From positions 33,986,501-34,050,500 of the forward strand of contig JAYKKI010000008.1 of NCBI GenBank assembly GCA_039881145.1: 64,000 nucleotides of DNA. Direction: 5' to 3'. Origin of the DNA: Druceiella hillmani (lineage: Eukaryota > Arthropoda > Insecta > Lepidoptera > Hepialidae). Under the pieces are notes generated by a model. That model did not search any database. It was not told the DNA's origin and saw nothing but the letters and a program-made list of their open reading frames with translations. Shown here one piece after another: positions 9,816 to 20,701 of this stretch (position 1 is its first letter; the number at the start of each line of letters is the position of its first letter). The position numbers and the translations under genes were made by a program.

Positions 9816-11879
9816 CCGTGTTACCTCTTACTACAGTTCGGTAAGCCAATCTTTCTATTTACTCGAGAATACGTTCATCCGAGCATAATGTTTACATAAA
9901 CTCAGCTGCTGTTTATTGGTGTGAAAAGAAATGAGCAAGTTAAAAGTATATTTATTTGTAACTGTATTTTTGTAATGCGTATGTACAATTATATACTAAT
10001 CTCATTTTGTTGTTCAGTTATGTTTTTATTATATTCAATGATTATTTGAGCAACAGCAGCTAAAATATGTATAATATAAAATTGATATAACCAATATATA
10101 CATTTTAGACAGAGGTATCTCGATGTAGACATAAATATTACAAAAGTGGAAATTTTTAAGAAGTTCTGATGACTTTTTGCATGTGTGAAATTTTGAAACA
10201 ATGGTTTGAGTAAATAAATCTGTTTTCTTGCTTCAAAATAAATCACCTTTATTTCAAAACTATTATCTATACTAATATAATAAAGAAGTAAAGTTTAAAA
10301 GATGGTTAGTGCGAGGTAATTTCAAAAATTGTCCAATCTATTTTAAATATTCTATTGTTGACATATGTTATCATTTTACATTGTTGTAAAAGGATTAACA
10401 AAACCAAGAAGTTTGTTTTAGAGGAAATAAAAATAAACTGCAAAATAATTAATTTAAACTTAAGGGTAGTTTTAAAAGGAAAGGTAAAGAGTCTCGAAAT
10501 AGGTTTTTGAAGTATAATTTTGCCTCAAAAAATTGTCTTCTATGGCATAAATTAAAATAATCCCCAGCTTATGTTACTTAAAAATTGACATGCCTGTATG
10601 TTCTTCTCCCATCTGTATCTGTACAATAGAATAATTTGTGATATATATTTCAAATGGGTGCAGAAAGGAATAGACAAGTTTAATGAAAGGCAAAAATAAA
10701 ATCAATCTATTAACCCATTTTTTTATTCACGTGAACGAAAGCTTGCAAAAGCTTTTTTAAAATAATATTTAAGGTTAATTTTCAAAATGCGACTTAAAAG
10801 GAGTAGAAAAACTGAAAAAATATTTATGTGACGCTTTGACTATATTATTGACAGTAAAGACTGAGATACATTTTCAAGTTTCAAAGAAATGAAGGAAACG
10901 AAAAATTTTATCATAATTACTTAATACTATATTGTTTGGTTAAAAACAGGAGCCTACTACTAAAAAAATTGTTGTTAAATTATAATTCCTACTAACTATT
11001 TGTTCCATTCTACTTAACTCTGCTTATTAGGCAAGTTTCATTTGCGGGAAAAGATGTTGTGAAAGTATAGCTTAATAAAATTCACTTTAATTTATAAATG
11101 TCGATAATATGTACTATATTTTATACGAAATACCAAAAATAAAAATTAGTATAATTTTTTTACGCATGTAGTTTAAGTAAGCAGCTTTGAAAATTAGACG
11201 AAGAATTTGAAATCATTTGGCTATCAAATACTCAATGTAGGTTAAATTCGAAAGGTAACTGACATTAAGACGTAACTAGAAACACTTGAACAAGAAAGTA
11301 TTCGTGTGTAAAGTATTCGTGTGCGTGTGTGGAAAGTTGGAAAATATATTTACGACTATACTTCGTAGTGATAATGAGGTTTGCTTGTATTACAGGTTTG
11401 CCTGTATTACAAGTTATATATTATGAACTCCATTTACAGATCTTATTAAAAGAAATAAAGTACGCTTTTTGCACAGTAAGCTTTGAGGTTAGGTACTATT
11501 AACAAAATGTTTAATGGACCATGGCACACACTCTCTTTTGACTCGTCTACCACAAATATTTTTATGACAGATTAAATTTTAAGGAACTCTATGCAGGAAA
11601 TAGCCAGCGTTTTTACATTAAGGTTGGAACTGGTTTGCTACAAAAAAAATTTTGCATGAAAATCAACATAAATAATTTGATAATGAGATATATCACATTA
11701 AATACAATACCTTCCTCAAAATGGACTACGCTAATATTCAAACACAAATGAACAAAATTTGCTAGCAATGTAAACAAATTAACTTCAACCTACAAACGTT
11801 TAATTGAGAAAGTATATTCCTCGAGAAATAATTTGTTTAATTATTCAATGCAAAATTCAAAAGCTTGCGATAACCGTCA
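9816..11879. other. AT-rich DNA, nothing recognised
   Basis: About 2 kb without recognisable coding sequence or element. Segments at 11200-11400 and 11470-11800 resemble 26000-26200 and 26230-26500, upstream of block C copy 3, so part of this stretch is the poorly conserved upstream half of block C. The 85-codon reverse frame at 9989-10246 has no family resemblance. Confidence 0.4.
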
Positions 11880-12110
11880 ATTGTTAAATTTTTATTCGAC
11901 AAACTTGTTAAAGGAAAAGAAAACTTTACGCATTTAGATACCACTGAATGTAAAGATGTCCAACTTTTTCTAGACTTTAGATTTAATTATTTTAATTAGC
12001 AATAAAAAATATGGTTGTTAGCTGAAGCATCCTGTCAGATATTTCATTAATATCTTTGTTACTTTCCATTTTTAATTCCAATCAGTTTACCTTGAATTTG
12101 GTAGGTATTT
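11880..12110 (+). repeat. block C, copy 2
   Basis: Shares 'acaaacttgttaaa', 'actttacgcatttaga', 'gatttaattattttaatta', 'cagatatttcattaa' and 'catttttaattccaat' with the copies at 3690, 26520 and 43500. A further piece of the same block, with 'tggcttttcggtcttaga' and 'gtttttgctaaata', lies at 12960-13080, displaced by inserted DNA. Confidence 0.65.
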
Positions 12111-12236
12111 TTTATTATTTTTATTTCAATAACGTAAGAAAGTAAAAGAAAAGCAATCGTTTAAAATTAGTGTTCTGTTTAGGTTTGCGACAGATTGGAT
12201 TTGGTAAAACGGATTATTATCATGTTACGGTAAAAG

Positions 12237-12781
12237 TACCAGTTATGAACAGTGACTCAGTGATGGACAGTTTATTGCAGTTTGACAGTTTATTATTTTT
12301 TTAATAACTACCAGACGCAGGTAATTTATTAACACTCGCAACACTTTTCATAAACAACAACACTTTACTTACCAATGTGGTTGATATTTGAGAGTTTTCG
12401 GTCATATTGTTTACAATAAAAATTCAGTGAATTCAGTAGCTGTGAAATTTGTGGAAAAAATCGTGCAGTTTTTAGTAAAGTACGGAAAACTTTTTTTTAA
12501 TTAAGGTGTAGTTTCTGATTACTTCCTCTTAATATGATAAATAAAGATGTACTTTATTAACCTTACTTATTGTTTATGTCGAATTTAAATTCAATCCAGG
12601 CATTGTTTATTATTGTTACTGGCAATAGTTGTTCACCCGATCATGGACACTTTAATTATAATCGAAGTTTCTTTCAGTTAACGTTTATTTTTCGTAGTTG
12701 GTAGATGATGATCTAGGTTGTTTTTAAATTATACGGTACATTGATAGAAGAGTGTCCATGATTGAATTTCTATAACTGGTA
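12237..12781. mobile_element. possible small non-autonomous DNA element
   Basis: The start (taccagttatgaa...gtgatggaca, 12237-12269) and the reverse complement of the end (taccagttatagaa...catggaca, 12753-12781) resemble each other, and the whole interval splits block C copy 2. This is what a short inverted-repeat element would look like. The arms are imperfect and no target duplication was found. An internal 'gatcatggacactt' at about 12639 is a third related motif. Tentative. Confidence 0.35.
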
Positions 12782-12959
12782 GCTTCCAAATTCTCTTCAT
12801 TCTTGAATTCTTTAACAGGATTTAATATTTTATTTCCGTAGAAACGGCGTCCGAGGGGAATTATACTCAAGAACAGTAGGTATAGGCCACATAAGACTTA
12901 AATAGAGGAGTAAACGTCTTACCTTGAGAGGAAGATTTATTAATTTAATGAAGTTAATA

Positions 12960-13080
12960 GAAGATTATATAAATAATATGGCCTGGCTTTTCGGTCTTAG
13001 AGACTGACTGATAGATATTTATATGAGTTTTTGCTAAATATATCTAACTGATCGAAATTCAAGGTACTATAGATAAATGT
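12960..13080 (+). repeat. block C, copy 2, displaced right end
   Basis: Contains 'ggcctggcttttcggtctta' and 'gtttttgctaaatatatcta', which correspond to 'gcttggctttttgatctaag' at 4020 and to the end of the C copies at 26940-26970 and 43990-44010. It confirms that about 0.8 kb was inserted into this copy. Confidence 0.5.
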
Positions 13081-13240
13081 TGTTGATAAATACGATAGCA
13101 TAATAATCTCCTATACAAAACAAAATTATTTTCCTCTCAGTTTATAACTATGATGATATGAAAAAGCAAGTCCGGGAAAGCGATAAAGTATAAAAGAGTC
13201 TTAAACATATTTTATACACAGGCAAACATATACGAATAAT

Positions 13241-13244
13241 TGTA

Positions 13245-13314
<70 letters not shown>
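13241..13314. repeat. (TA)n microsatellite
   Basis: TA run in the expected position after block C, as at 4172 and 27262. Confidence 0.97.
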
Positions 13315-13317
<3 letters not shown>

Positions 13318-13464
13318 TTAGAAAAGGTGAAAATAATGAAAGTGAAAATAATTAAAGTAATCATAGATTGAAAATTCCATTAATCGTTTGTCACCTTTTT
13401 CATCTGCAATTTGATTCTATAGTCTCTCTCTGTATAAAATGCCTATACTAGGTAGTGGAGAATT

Positions 13465-13650
13465 GTGCGCGACTTTCGCTGCTTTATAATATTTAAAAAA
13501 ATTCAATCTATATTATCTTGTTGCAAAATTCACAGCCATTTCTGGCCACGTGAATTGGATACTCTGAAACTTCTCACGTTCCAAATGCCCAAACGTACTA
13601 TCTCTTTCTATAGGACTTCATTTACTGTTCATGCTGTCAAGTTATAGAAT
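13465..13650 (+). pseudogene. LINE ORF2, extreme C-terminal fragment
   Basis: The frame ending in FYRTSFTVHAVKL, preceded by RELDTLKLLTFQMPKRTISF, matches the last conserved patch of arthropod non-LTR polyproteins, where a 'LP..+T.FY..SFTV.A..LWN' signature precedes the end. Here it stops immediately after VKL. Upstream bases give no further recognisable reverse transcriptase. It is most likely from the same LINE family as the remnants at 5.3 and 45.7 kb, but on the opposite strand. The assignment rests on one short motif. Confidence 0.6.
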
Positions 13651-13944
13651 TGAATTCTAACACAAAAATTTTACTGTTGATTCAAGCATTCAAAACTTAC
13701 GTGAAAAAATCATACCACCCCAAAATTTTCTTCAAAAATTCCATTTATTTTCATATCCTTCTCCTTTAATGCTTCTGTTTTTTTAACCGCCTTCAAAAAA
13801 GGAGGAGGTTCTCAATTCGTCTGAATTTTTTTAATGTATGTTCAGCGATAATTGTTTACAGAGTAAGCTGGTTTCGATGATTCTTTTTCATTTTAAAGAA
13901 AGTACCTTACGGGTAGTCTAATATATATATACATATATATGATG
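13651..13944. other. AT-rich DNA, nothing recognised
   Basis: No feature that I can support. It contains a short (TA)n-like piece at 13919-13940. Confidence 0.4.
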
Positions 13945-14525
13945 CTAATGTGATTACGAGGTCCGGAAATGAGCGATGGAACTTCTTAATGAATTGCAGT
14001 ACATCAAATATGATTGAAGATATTTGCAACGGGTAATTGTTACTTTGCAAAATAATCACATCATTTACCATGTCAAGGTCTAACAATAAGTTCTGGAGAT
14101 GAATAATGGAACTCTTTAACAGATGGCAGTGAATTAAACGTGCTACTTGTAGTTGTTAGTTTGCAAAATAACTACACTATCGTTTATGTCAGAGGGTGAT
14201 GATGCCTTGTGGAGATCAACAATAAAACTCGGATGGTAGTAAAAAACCATTATTCAAAATATTTTCTAGTGGTAGCTTTACTTTGCAAAATAACTGCACC
14301 ATCGACCGGATCAGGGTCCGATGATGAGTTCTGAAGATGGATAATGCAACTCCTTAACGGATGGTAGAAGATGGCAATGGTCAGTTGTTACTTTAGTTAT
14401 GATTTTGCAAAATCTGTTATTTGATTTCCTATATCGAGAGCGGAACTCCACAGGTGGTAGTTGTTACTTTGCAAAATCTGATATTGGACTTTGGATATGG
14501 AGGCCGGAAATCCTCAATGGCTTAT
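13945..14525. repeat. degenerate tandem repeat, about 120-bp unit
   Basis: The motif 'tttgcaaaat' recurs at 14044, 14160, 14282, 14404 and 14468, that is at spacings of 116, 122, 122 and 64. Between occurrences come 'acc.tgtcagggtc'-like text, 'gatgatgagttctg.agatg', 'ataatggaactc.ttaac' and 'ggatggcagt'. Unit divergence is high, so the array is old, and the last unit is shortened. There is no open frame through it. I cannot relate it to a known satellite. Confidence 0.85.
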
Positions 14526-14752
14526 AACTAACAACAGGCGGCTACTATTATCGCTTCGTTTCTGTGTTGTACTAATAACTAATTTTGGATAAAATGGAAA
14601 TTATCTATTTACTAGCTTTTGACCGTGACGTTTAATAATTATACAATATTGTAAGAAAAAATAATTGTACGTTAGATAAAACGTGATGATGATTTTTATT
14701 ATTCACTAAATATTTTTAAATAAAATGTTTTAAAGAACTGACTTAAAAAAAA

Positions 14753-15040
14753 GTAAAAAATAATTCAAAATAGCTGCTTATTAATTCGCAATAAATAATT
14801 GTGTTACTTATCATCGAAGTAGGTGCCGACACCACCGATCAACTTAAACAAATTTAAAATTTTATATTTTCACTACACCTTTTATGAATCTATTTACATT
14901 GTGAGTATATTCAAAGTGAACGTTTCAAATTTTATAAATTTGTTTAAGTTGCTGCCACCGATTTCAGAAATAAGTAACTCAATTATTTATTGCTAATAAA
15001 TAGTAATACATTTTGAGTTAATTATTGTTTATATTTTGGC
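14753..15040. repeat. imperfect inverted repeat, about 105-bp arms
   Basis: The left arm contains 'gcaataaataattgtgttac', then 'gtgccgacaccaccgat' and 'caacttaaacaaattta'. The right arm, read in reverse, gives 'gcaataaataattgagttac', then 'tgaaatcggtggcagcaac' and 'aacttaaacaaatttataaa'. The arms differ by substitutions and short gaps, with about 70 bases between them. It has the size and shape of an MITE or snapback remnant. The ends and target site are not clear. Confidence 0.75.
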
Positions 15041-15389
15041 ATCTATTTTTTTGAAGTCGATTTTTCTAGGACCTCTCAATTCTGATTCAAAGTCCCTACA
15101 TATTTTATTAAATTAGTTCTGTGCATTTTCGTGTAGTTTTTCAAAATGATTACATATTTTCTATCGTTATTACATTTTACTATCTACTTATCCTCTTATT
15201 CTAATAAGATCTCAAATTCAATGTAACTCTGATTAACTGTAGGACATGGTTCCCGCAGCAATAAATTTACCAGATGATTATTCCTCAAAGTAGTTAATTC
15301 CTAAATGCATAAAATTAGATTTAATTTTAAGTTCGTTACTACTATAATAACGAATAAGTTAAATTACTTAACCGGCGATAACTAGGTGT
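15041..15389. other. AT-rich DNA, nothing recognised
   Basis: No coding or structural feature seen. Confidence 0.4.
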
Positions 15390-16080
15390 GTTTAAGTATA
15401 TTTCTCAGAATTTTCATCTTATTGATCTACTTTTGACATTTAATACAAGTACATTTTTCATTTATACGTATTTGTTCAATTGCAATAATTACAGTCTGCC
15501 ATAGTACATATATTTTCCGTATATTTGCATTGCATCTCAGATAGATTTTATACTTCATTAAAATCATTGATGATTTTTTCTCTGGGGCTTTCAATACAAG
15601 AGAAATGAAAATATATAATAGTAATTTGCGGTGGAAGATATTACGCATATCCACTCTACATTTAGAAGGTTTTCTATATGGGATGCACTGGGCGTAATTA
15701 TGCCAAGGAAATAAATAGGAAATCTTGTAATAAAACGATTTGTAATGGACAACAATAACATTGATGAAAATACAGCATTCAACAAGTTAAGAAAATATCC
15801 GGTGCTCATATAAAAACCTAAAATTTTAGGCACCAGAGATGTATGATATACTACTGCATCATCTCTGTCTAAATGACCTCGTGGAAACAGGTTCATAAGT
15901 AGGCAAATAAATAAGTGTGATAAGAAAAATTGAAGCTTTTATTAGCACAATTCAAAGTTTATTTCTGCAAATACTACTAACTTGAGTTACGACAAAAATC
16001 TTTGCTTTTCAGAAGGTCGATATTTGTTTTTAATAGTAAACAATTAAACACCACATGATATGATTTAAAAGGAACTGAAG
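15390..16080 (+). repeat. block E, copy 1
   Basis: Direct repeat of 24240-24885. Shared text includes 'tttttctgtatttttgcatt' or its variant, 'gatgaaaatatataatagta', 'tttgcggtggaag' or 'ttccgttggaag', 'atttagaaggttttc', 'aggcaccagagatg' or 'aggtgccagggatg', and 'attagcacaatt'. On the reverse strand the frame 15896-15591 encodes a hydrophobic peptide with the stretch FLNLLNAVFSSMLLLSITNR. The corresponding frame at 24672-24481 is also hydrophobic (LYNLPIFFLLLIKREFYRII) but does not conserve the residues. I treat both as by-products of nucleotide homology and do not call a gene, although a decayed membrane-protein exon is not excluded. Confidence 0.65.
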
Positions 16081-16789
16081 CATTTTTTATAAACAAAAAT
16101 TGTCATAAATTACGTCAAGAAATGCTTTATTTAATTAGGGGAAACGATCATTTAATTCCTCTTTTTCAATACGCAACTGTTGAGTAAATGTAACCATTAA
16201 TTTTATCAATTACCATCTATGATAAAAGGTTTTGAATTAAATAAAAAATATTAGTTGAATGCACCCAAATTATTTCCAAATTTTAACAATTCGTTAATAA
16301 TTTCGTTATCTAGTTCCTATTTTGTTCGGTGTCCAAGGGACAGTTTCTTTTAAATGGCATTTTATATTTTACTGAACTTCATAAATCACTAACCATTTAT
16401 TTATATATTTTATTATTATTAAATTTTTCTTCAGTCCTTCGTATACCTATCGATACTCATAAAATAATAAATCTATATTGGTTATTATGTGCTGCGTTCT
16501 TATTTGCACACCTCTAACTTTCAACAACAAGGCATCATTATTGAAAACCAATCATACTATCAATCCCTTTATTTGGCATGTTTGTTTTAATTACGTTTAA
16601 TTATTTTGTTTACCTTTTGATGTAAATGTAAAAATTCAATTTAAATTCAAACTTTTCTCGTAATCTTTAAAGTCTTTCATACTTTCTTGGCATATCCCTA
16701 TATATCTAATTTAAAATAATTCAGTAGAATTCGCACACAAAGTTTCATAAATAATCCGCAGCTATTTAATACTAATAACATAAAATGAT
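16081..16789. other. AT-rich DNA, weakly like 44.75-45.4 kb
   Basis: No gene seen. The segment at 16440-16680, with a 'gtgctgcgttcttatttgca' patch and 'catgtttgttttaattacg', corresponds loosely to 45215-45375, so the block order after E appears to be kept there. Confidence 0.4.
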
Positions 16790-17060
16790 GGAAAGGATCA
16801 TAGGTGGGCTAGCTCTTCGCCATCTGCTTTGCAATGAACATGCACTTAAGCGGTTCATTGAAATGCATAAGTGCAGCTCCAGCTGCTCTCAGAAATTACA
16901 CATTTACAGAGTTAGCGCGTAACTTTGTACTAAGCATGTGAAGGCGAGTGATGAATTATAAAATGATTTTAATATCATTCCCTTGTACCTACTTACATAC
17001 ATATATGTATGAAAATTAAGCGTCTTGAGCTTTATTAAATTTCGTGAAACTTTTTCACAG
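16790..17060 (+). repeat. block A, copy 1
   Basis: Shares 'atgcacttaag', 'ggttcattgaaatgcataag', 'ctccagctgc' and 'ttataaaatgattttaatat' with copies at 21105, 23430, 27930, 40800 and 46450. At 16995-17010 it has an unoccupied 'acatacatatatgtatg' stretch that corresponds to the TA tract holding the mariner element in the 46-kb copy. It is non-coding and could be a SINE-like or other dispersed repeat of unknown origin. Confidence 0.7.
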
Positions 17061-17872
17061 AAGTAAATTACGGAAATCATTAAGGAATTATCATTACGGA
17101 AATCATTACGGCTCCGTTATCATTGATTATTATGGCAATATTTCGTTTGGTTTTATCAAGATAGAAAGATATTTCTCTACATTATCCTTTATAAATCAAA
17201 TTAATGCTTTAAATAATTTAATTTCAGAGATAAATAAATAAATTTATATGGTAGGTAAAAAAAATTGTGCTAACAATTTTAAAACTTTAATAGATAAACG
17301 TTAAAACTCTGTCAGATAGTTACTACAAACTGAATTATTTGCTTCTCTTAGAGGAAAATATTTGATTTAATTATCAGGAAATATTACATTTCCTTTAATA
17401 TAAATTATGACAACTTTTAACAATAAATCACACAGTTTACGATTAGAAAACATTTTTTTACTGCTTCACATGCTAAAAAACAATTCATTTTGTTTTTGCT
17501 CCATGCTCAGCTCTTAATTTAATTGCGTATATTCAATAAAAAAGCTATTTAATTTAGTAAGAAAGAAATATAGAGTGCTTTCTACTTAAAATAATTTATA
17601 ATGAAATTTTAAACATTAATGAATAATTAAATGTTCAGCCTCCACCGAAATCATGACACGCTGAAATCATTGACACGCTGGTTGTATAAGCAGCAGCTTC
17701 AATTCACTGAGACTATTATATGTACTTGTAAATGATTAATAACTTAAGGTAAGTGAATCTAATGCTTACTTTTATTCTTTTGAGATACTGCGTCTTCTTT
17801 GGATTTTATGTTGCAGAGAAATTAGGGGTGATGATGCTAGTAAAACAGCCCTAAATAAATTACAGTTATAGA
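17061..17872. other. AT-rich DNA, nothing recognised
   Basis: Apart from a short direct repeat ('attacggaaatcatta', around 17068 and 17094) I see nothing. The copia element was inserted immediately downstream. Confidence 0.4.
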
Positions 17873-18012
17873 TATTGGATTAAATTTTATATTTTTACTT
17901 GGCTGTTTGCATGTTTACCTGTGCCTAAGTTAAATAAAGAAAAAAATAAAAGTTACTACACTAGGTGTCGTTTAGTAGAGTTATAGATGCAAACTGCCAT
18001 GTCGTGTACTTA
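17873..18012 (+). repeat. copia 5' LTR
   Basis: Starts tattggattaaattttata and ends ...tgtcgtgtactta. It matches 20555-20701 base for base over most of its length, except for a small insertion (aattttaac) in the 3' copy and scattered substitutions. It carries 'aaataaagaaaaaaat', a possible polyadenylation region. Confidence 0.88.
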
Positions 18013-18097
18013 GATACAAAACAAAGTACAAAGAAGAAAACTTTTCTATCTACGAAAACAAATAAAACGTTAAAAGAAAAATCACATCGTTTTTTTA

Positions 18098-18300
18098 TGT
18101 TACGACTGTGAGAAATGCGGTAATTTTGCAAAATATTGTCGTACTTCTAAACAAAAAAACCAAAGAGAAAAAATATGTTAGTCTTGTTACGAATAGAGAT
18201 TGGAAAGGTGATAATGAAAGTAATGGATGGATATTAGAAAGTGGTGCTTCAACTCACATATCTTATAAATGCAAAAATTTCGCAGAACTGTATTAGTTTA
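18098..18300 (+). pseudogene. copia gag zinc knuckle and protease remnant
   Basis: At 18098-18139 one frame gives CYDCEKCGNFAKYC, a degenerate retroviral-type zinc knuckle in which the usual His is Asn. After a frameshift, 18220-18266 gives GWILESGASTHIS, the aspartic protease active site. The catalytic Asp of the usual DSG is Glu here, so the protease is dead. In an intact element these are the nucleic-acid-binding end of Gag and the enzyme that cleaves the polyprotein. The upstream two thirds of gag are absent between the LTR and this point. Confidence 0.85.
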
Positions 18301-18659
18301 CAGGATCTTAACCGAAATTAGAAAACCAAGAAGCTGTAGAAGTGGTTGGCCAAGGACGTGTTTTGATTAATAAGTGTGTCAGTGAACAGTAACATAGGTA
18401 ACATAAGTGTTTTAAAAAATATTCTTTACATACTTAAATTAAGAAGAAATTTATTTTCAGAAGGTGTAGTAACAAGACAAGGCTATTATAAAGAATATTG
18501 CTGGTATTATAAAGAAACAAACTGATGAATTAATTTAGAAGGACTATAAAATAGCAATGTGCGCGTCTTTACGAAATAAAAATTTATAAATCTTAAAAGT
18601 GAAAAGAATTTCAAATCCAATATGTTTTCAAAATCCAGTATGTACAAAAATTGAACCTT

Positions 18660-19145
18660 AAAACATGATATGAATGTTTGCGACACTTGAATATCAAAGA
18701 AATTCAGAAAATATGCAAAAACAATGTAATTACTAGTGTGGACTTATTGGATTGTGACAAGTTTGTATGTGAGGGCTGTGTTTATGGCAAGCATGCTCGT
18801 CAACGGTTCCATAAATCAAACAGGGGACCACTCCAACCAGGTGACGTTATTTACATAAATGTTTATGGGCCATTCAATGTGACATTTGTACAAGGCATGA
18901 AATAGTTTATTTTGTTTAAAAACACAGTTGTAAGTTTCAAATATGTGTACTTTATAAAAAAGGGTGTGATTTGTCGGACCGTTTTAAGAAATATAAAATG
19001 CAAGGATTAAAAATTATATTTCACATGGTGTACGCATATTGTATACTGATAACGGGCGAGAATATACCAGCAAAGAATTCAAAGAATATCTAGAGAGTGA
19101 GGATATTTCTCACGAACTTACTGCCCCTTACTCTTCACAGTTTTG
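18660..19145 (+). pseudogene. copia integrase remnant
   Basis: The frame at 18678-18905 carries RHLNIKEIQKICKN and then FVCEGCVYGKHARQRFHKS, the His-rich and CxxC parts of the pre-integrase zinc finger. At 19045-19140 another frame gives DNGREYTSKEFKEYLE followed by SHELTAPYSSQF, the core around the second catalytic Asp and the usual Y(S/T)PQ-like stretch. The region that normally follows, with the catalytic Glu, is deleted: the text jumps straight into the reverse transcriptase region at about 19150. Integrase would normally insert the cDNA into the chromosome. Confidence 0.88.
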
Positions 19146-19149
19146 TTGA

Positions 19150-19860
19150 TAAGAAAAATCAGAGAACTGGGCGTTTAACAGTAAAATCAAAATAGGTTTT
19201 TAATATTAAAAGAAACCAAGATAATATAGAAAACAGATATGAAGCTCGACTTTGTGCCCGTGAGTTCACACAAATTAAAAGAATAGATTATAATGAAATA
19301 TTTTCACTCGCCACAAGGTATGAGTCGATGTACTGTTATCTGTCTCTGTCTATAATTGGAATATAAGGCAGTTAGATGTAAAAAGAGCCTTACTGTATGG
19401 AGAATTCAAAGAGGATATTTTTATGGAAATCCCGGGTGGAGTGAAAGCACCTGTAAATAAAATATATAAACTGAATAAACTCTTACACGGCTGAAAACAA
19501 GTATCTCGTTGTCGGAACAAGAAATTTAATAATTTTTCATTAAGTTTGGTTTTGTTCAGTCACAACCAGACAATTGTTTGGGCGCAGGTAATTTACATGG
19601 CATTAAAGCTTTGTTGATTTTGTATGTTGATAATGCTTTGATTAGGTCTCAGCTAAATATGGTATTAGATGAAATTGTAAGTCACTTGAAGTAAGGATTT
19701 GATATCAGAGAGTTCAATTTAAATTGCTTCTTTGGGTCAGAAATTTTAAAAACTTATAATTCTTTGTGTATCGAAGACAATATATTGAACAAATAATATG
19801 TAACTTTAATGTAAATGTTCAAATATTTAAAAATGTTGATAATGAGTAGATACATTTTCC
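19150..19860 (+). pseudogene. copia reverse transcriptase remnant
   Basis: Pieces in several frames match the RVT_2 domain in order: RYEARLCAREFTQIKRIDYN and EIFSLATRYE at about 19237-19325, QLDVKRALLYGEFKEDIFME at 19369-19430 (motif A, Asp present), and LILYVDNALI near 19612-19645, where the catalytic YVDD box has become YVDN. There are stops between them. The last Asp loss alone would inactivate the enzyme. Confidence 0.9.
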
Positions 19861-20480
19861 TTCAGCCATAGGGTCATTATTATTTTTATCTACAGCAAAT
19901 AGGCGAGATATTTCATATGGTGTCAATCTGTTACGTAGATATGTTAATAAGCCAAGTCTTCATCATATTACTCGCTTAAGATAATGTTATCGTTATCTTA
20001 TTTAAACTAAACATTTATGTATAAAGCAGTGAGGTCATGAAAATTTATTTGGATATTCAGACTCAGATTTTGCTGGGGATTTGGACAGAAGAAAATCAAC
20101 TAATGCTTATATTTTCATGTTGAATTGTGGTCCTATATTAAAATTGCCCAATCAACGACAGAGACTGAATTTTTGGCTGAATGTGAAGCTGCCGAGAACC
20201 TTTTATGGTTAAAACAGTTTGTCAAGGAAATTGGTATTTGTCACAGTTGGTATATTCTATGCGTTGATTTTCAGAGTACCATTAAACTAATAAATAATCC
20301 AGTTTACCACAAGAAGACGAAATACTTTGATGTTAAATTCAATTTTGTTAGAGAAAAGATTTAGCTAAAGTTAAACGATGTTTAATATGTGCTAAGTTCT
20401 AATTGATATTGGCTGATATTTTTACTAAGGCTCTAGCTACTCTCAAATTTGAACATATAAAAGATGCAATATTGCCCGTT
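19861..20480 (+). pseudogene. copia RNase H and polyprotein C-terminus remnant
   Basis: Recognisable pieces are FGYSDSDFAGDLDRRKSTNA at about 20050-20110 and, in the frame at 20125-20364, QSTTETEFLAECEAAENLLW followed by LKQFVKEIG. At 20408-20450 LADIFTKALATLKFEHIKDA gives the conserved polyprotein end. These segments cover the usual DADxAGD, STxEAEY and DxxTK signatures. The frame breaks once between the first and second piece. The purine-rich 'agtaggag' at 20547-20554 just before the LTR is the likely polypurine tract. Confidence 0.9.
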
Positions 20481-20554
20481 ATATAATTTATTTAAAACAT
20501 TTTTATTGAAAGCAGGAAAATTGATTTTTTTTTGTTTGTAAAATTTAGTAGGAG

Positions 20555-20701
20555 TATTGGATTAAACTTTATATTTATACTTGGCTTTTTGCTTGTTTGC
20601 CGGTGCCTAAGTGAAATAAAGAAAAAAATATGAGTTACTAATTTTAACACTAGGTGTCCTTTGGTAGAGTTACAGATGCGAACTGTTATGTCGTGTACTT
20701 A
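20555..20701 (+). repeat. copia 3' LTR
   Basis: Matches 17873-18012 with a few differences, beginning tattggattaaactttata and ending ...tgtcgtgtactta. It directly follows the polypurine tract. The divergence between the LTRs, several substitutions and one indel in about 140 bp, implies that the insertion is not recent. Confidence 0.88.

Larger units (their letters stand above)
17873..20701 (+). mobile_element. deleted Ty1/copia retrotransposon with both LTRs
   Basis: Two direct terminal repeats of about 140-147 bp bound remnants of gag, protease, integrase, reverse transcriptase and RNase H in the copia order, with integrase before reverse transcriptase. At about 2.8 kb it is little more than half of the usual copia length. 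Most of gag and the C-terminal half of integrase are missing, and there are many stops and frameshifts. It is therefore immobile and old. No 5-bp target duplication is visible, so the outer ends may be trimmed by a few bases. Confidence 0.92.

Noticed and set aside
15591..15896. Membrane protein gene on the reverse strand
   Set aside because: No start context, no splice evidence and no residue conservation with the homologous frame at 24.5 kb; kept only as an inference.
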